Positions 6,170 through 7,893 of a stretch of DNA of 7,893 bases are shown in pieces. Below the pieces are notes generated by a model. It saw only the letters and a program-made list of their open reading frames with translations, was not told the DNA's origin and ran no database searches. Within the stretch, counting starts at the first letter, position 1, and every line of letters begins with the position of its first letter. The stretch comes from Streptomyces sp. NRRL S-87 (GTDB lineage Bacteria > Actinomycetota > Actinomycetes > Streptomycetales > Streptomycetaceae), in the NCBI RefSeq assembly GCF_000719335.1, contig NZ_JOGB01000123.1, forward strand, positions 1-7,893. The letters run 5' to 3'. The translations under genes were made by a program, and so were the position numbers.

Positions 6170-7893
6170 GAACCCGTCGCGATCGTCGCGATGAGCTGCC
6201 GCCTGCCGGGCGGCGTCCGCACCCCCGAGGACCTGTGGCGGCTCGTCGCCGACGGCCGCGACGCGATCTCCGCGTTCCCCGTGGACCGCGGCTGGGACGT
6301 CGAGACGCTCTACGACGCCGACCCCGACAGCGCCGGATCCAGCTACGTCAGCGAGGGCGGCTTCCTCTACGACGCCGCCCGCTTCGACCCCGCCCCCTTC
6401 GGGATCTCCCCGCGCGAGGCCCTGGCCATGGACCCGCAGCAGCGGCTGCTGCTGGAGACCTCCTGGGAGGCGTTCGAGCGGGCGGGCATCGACCCCACCT
6501 CGCTGCGCGGCACCCGGACCGCCGTCTTCGCCGGCGTCATGTACCACGACTACACCTCGCGCCTGGAGTCCGTCCCCGAGGGCGTCGAGGGCTTCCTCGG
6601 CACCGGCAGCTCCGGCAGCATCGCCTCCGGCCGGGTCGCGTACACCTTCGGCCTGGAGGGCCCGGCCGTCACCGTCGACACCGCCTGCTCGTCGTCCCTG
6701 GTCACCCTGCACCTGGCCGTGCAGGCGCTGCGGGCGGGGGAGTGCTCCATGGCCCTGGCCGGCGGCGTCACCGTCATGGCGACCCCGGCCACCTTCACCG
6801 AGTTCAGCCGCCAGCGCGGCCTCGCTCCCGACGGCCGCTGCAAGCCCTTCGCGGCCGCCGCCGACGGCACCGGCTGGGGCGAGGGCGTCGGGATGCTCCT
6901 GGTCGAGCGGCTGTCCGACGCACAGCGCCTCGGGCACCCGGTCCTCGCCGTGATCCGCGGCTCCGCCGTCAACCAGGACGGTGCCTCCAACGGCCTGACC
7001 GCCCCCAACGGGCCCTCCCAGCAACGCGTCATCCACCAGGCCCTCACCAACGCGCGCCTGGCCGCCGCCGACGTGGACGTCGTCGAGGCCCACGGCACCG
7101 GCACCACCCTCGGCGACCCCATCGAGGCGCAGGCCGTCCTGGCCACGTACGGGCAGGACCGCCCGGCGGACCGGCCGCTGCTGCTGGGGTCGGTCAAGTC
7201 GAACATCCGCGCCGCGCGGGTGTGTCGTCGTTCGGGTTCAGCGGGACGAACGCGCACGTGATCGTGGAGCAGGCACCGGAGCCCGAGACTCCGGAGGTTT
7301 CCGACGTTCCCGACGCTCCGGGGGCTGCGGAGGCGGCCGGCGGCGCGGCGGTGACGGTGCCGCCGGTGGTGCCGTGGGTGCTGTCGGGCAAGAGCCCCGC
7401 GGCCCTGCGGGGACAGGGGGAGCGCCTGTCGGACTGGCTCGCCGGAGAGGCGGGGCGGGCCGCCGACCCGGTGGACGTGGCCCGGTCGTTGGCGTCGGCC
7501 CGGGCCGGCCTGGAGCACCGGGCGGTGGTCCTGGGCGACCACGTCGCCGGTGTGGGCGCGGTGGCCTCGGGTGCGATGGCCCCGGGTGTGGTGACGGGCT
7601 CGGTGGTCGGCGGCAAGACGGCGTTCGTGTTCCCGGGCCAGGGCTCGCAGTGGGTCGGCATGGCGACGGAGCTGCTGGATTCCTCGCCGGTCTTCGCCAC
7701 TCGGATCGGCGAGTGCGCCGAGGCGCTGGAGCCCTTCACCGACTGGTCGTTGGTCGACCTGCTGCGGGGTGGCGAGGGCGCGCCCTCGTTCGACCGGGTG
7801 GACGTGGTGCAGCCCGCCCTGTTCGCGGTGATGGTGTCGCTGGCGGAGGTGTGGCGGGCGGCGGGTGTGCGTCCGGGTGCGGTGGTCGGTCAT
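6071..7893 (+). CDS. Next modular type I polyketide synthase subunit, 5' part; frame broken in the KS
   Basis: This is the next subunit of the assembly line, starting 118 bases after the previous stop. ATG 6071 is preferred over ATG 6056 because of the GGAG at 6058 and the canonical docking N-terminus. Order: docking coiled coil (6071-6169), KS (6170-7272), KS-AT linker (7273-7620), AT start (7621 to the window end). The reading frame breaks at about 7207. Frame 2 then runs through nonsense to a TGA at 7259-7261, while PKS homology continues in frame 1 ([17 protein letters not shown]) to the last base. The lost stretch equals 175 bases of the KS at 770-2050. As written the product would be a short inactive fragment of about 396 residues. 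If the break is an artefact, this is an ordinary subunit receiving the chain from the upstream one and adding a methylmalonyl unit. Confidence 0.9.
6170..7272 (+). other. Ketosynthase domain with a 175-base internal loss
   Basis: The domain matches the KS at 770-2050 closely. The active-site cysteine in DTACSSS (6686-6688) and the first histidine in [12 protein letters not shown] (7091-7093) are spaced exactly as in that copy. After SVKSNI (7207) the sequence jumps to [17 protein letters not shown] in another frame. Aligned to the intact copy, bases equivalent to 1805-1979 are absent, about 58 residues. They include the GHTQAAAG motif with the second catalytic histidine. The KS as written would be inactive. 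Confidence 0.93.
6649..6690 (+). repeat. 42-base exact repeat in the KS active-site region, copy 2
   Basis: This is the second copy of the block at 1246-1287, in the same position of the downstream KS. Codon identity, including synonymous sites, implies recent duplication or gene conversion between modules. Confidence 0.9.
7621..7893 (+). other. Acyltransferase domain, N-terminal part, methylmalonyl-type
   Basis: In frame 1 the sequence reads [19 protein letters not shown], later [20 protein letters not shown], and ends [10 protein letters not shown]. The next codons should be the active-site SQGE, just outside the window. RVDVVQ (7795-7812) is the established signature of methylmalonyl-specific ATs and differs from RTEFAQ in the upstream AT. 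The methylmalonyl call is inferred, since the second specificity motif (YASH or HAFH) is not in the window. The KS-AT linker at 7273-7620, with [14 protein letters not shown], is normal. Confidence 0.88.

Noticed and set aside
6550..7893. Open frame of 447 codons on the - strand reaching the window end
   Set aside because: It is antisense to the KS-AT of the second subunit, with His/Arg-rich low-complexity translation and no domain. It is a compositional shadow.

Overview
The window is high-GC DNA with strong third-position G/C bias, typical of Streptomyces or a related actinomycete. Essentially all of it is modular type I polyketide synthase (PKS) sequence on the + strand. Two consecutive assembly-line subunits are present and neither is complete. 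The window opens inside the first and closes inside the second. No tailoring, regulatory, resistance, mobile or RNA genes are visible.

Region 1 (1-5952) is the 3' part of a PKS subunit. It reads: end of a ketoreductase (KR) and acyl carrier protein (ACP) of one module, then a full module ketosynthase (KS)-acyltransferase (AT)-dehydratase (DH)-KR-ACP, then a C-terminal docking domain and stop. There is no enoylreductase. The AT carries malonyl-CoA signatures, and the KR has the B-type LDD motif with a DH that looks catalytically complete. The module would therefore add an unsubstituted C2 unit and leave a double bond. Region 2 (5953-6070) is a 118-bp gap with a 12-bp G+C hairpin and a GGAG ribosome binding site. 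Region 3 (6071-7893) starts the next subunit: N-terminal docking coiled coil, KS, and the first part of an AT with the methylmalonyl-type RVDVVQ motif. The window ends one codon before the expected AT active-site serine. The acidic docking tail of the first protein and the basic coiled coil of the second look like a cognate pair.

The main anomaly is three reading-frame breaks, each accompanied by loss of conserved domain sequence. Two lie about 100 bases apart in the first subunit's AT (near 2783 and 2878). They remove roughly the second half of the AT and part of the post-AT linker, and put the domain in three frames. The third (near 7207) removes 175 bases of the second subunit's KS, including its GHTQ active-site histidine, measured against the intact KS in the same window. 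All three fall in segments that are strongly repeated between PKS modules, while DH, KR, ACP and docking regions are uninterrupted. A collapsed or mis-joined repeat assembly is therefore the leading explanation. Real deletion is the alternative. The sequences near the breaks also use codons differently from their surroundings (more TTG, GTG, TCG, GCG), which suggests KS-AT segments of separate recombinational origin. I see no evidence of an unprecedented biological system here.
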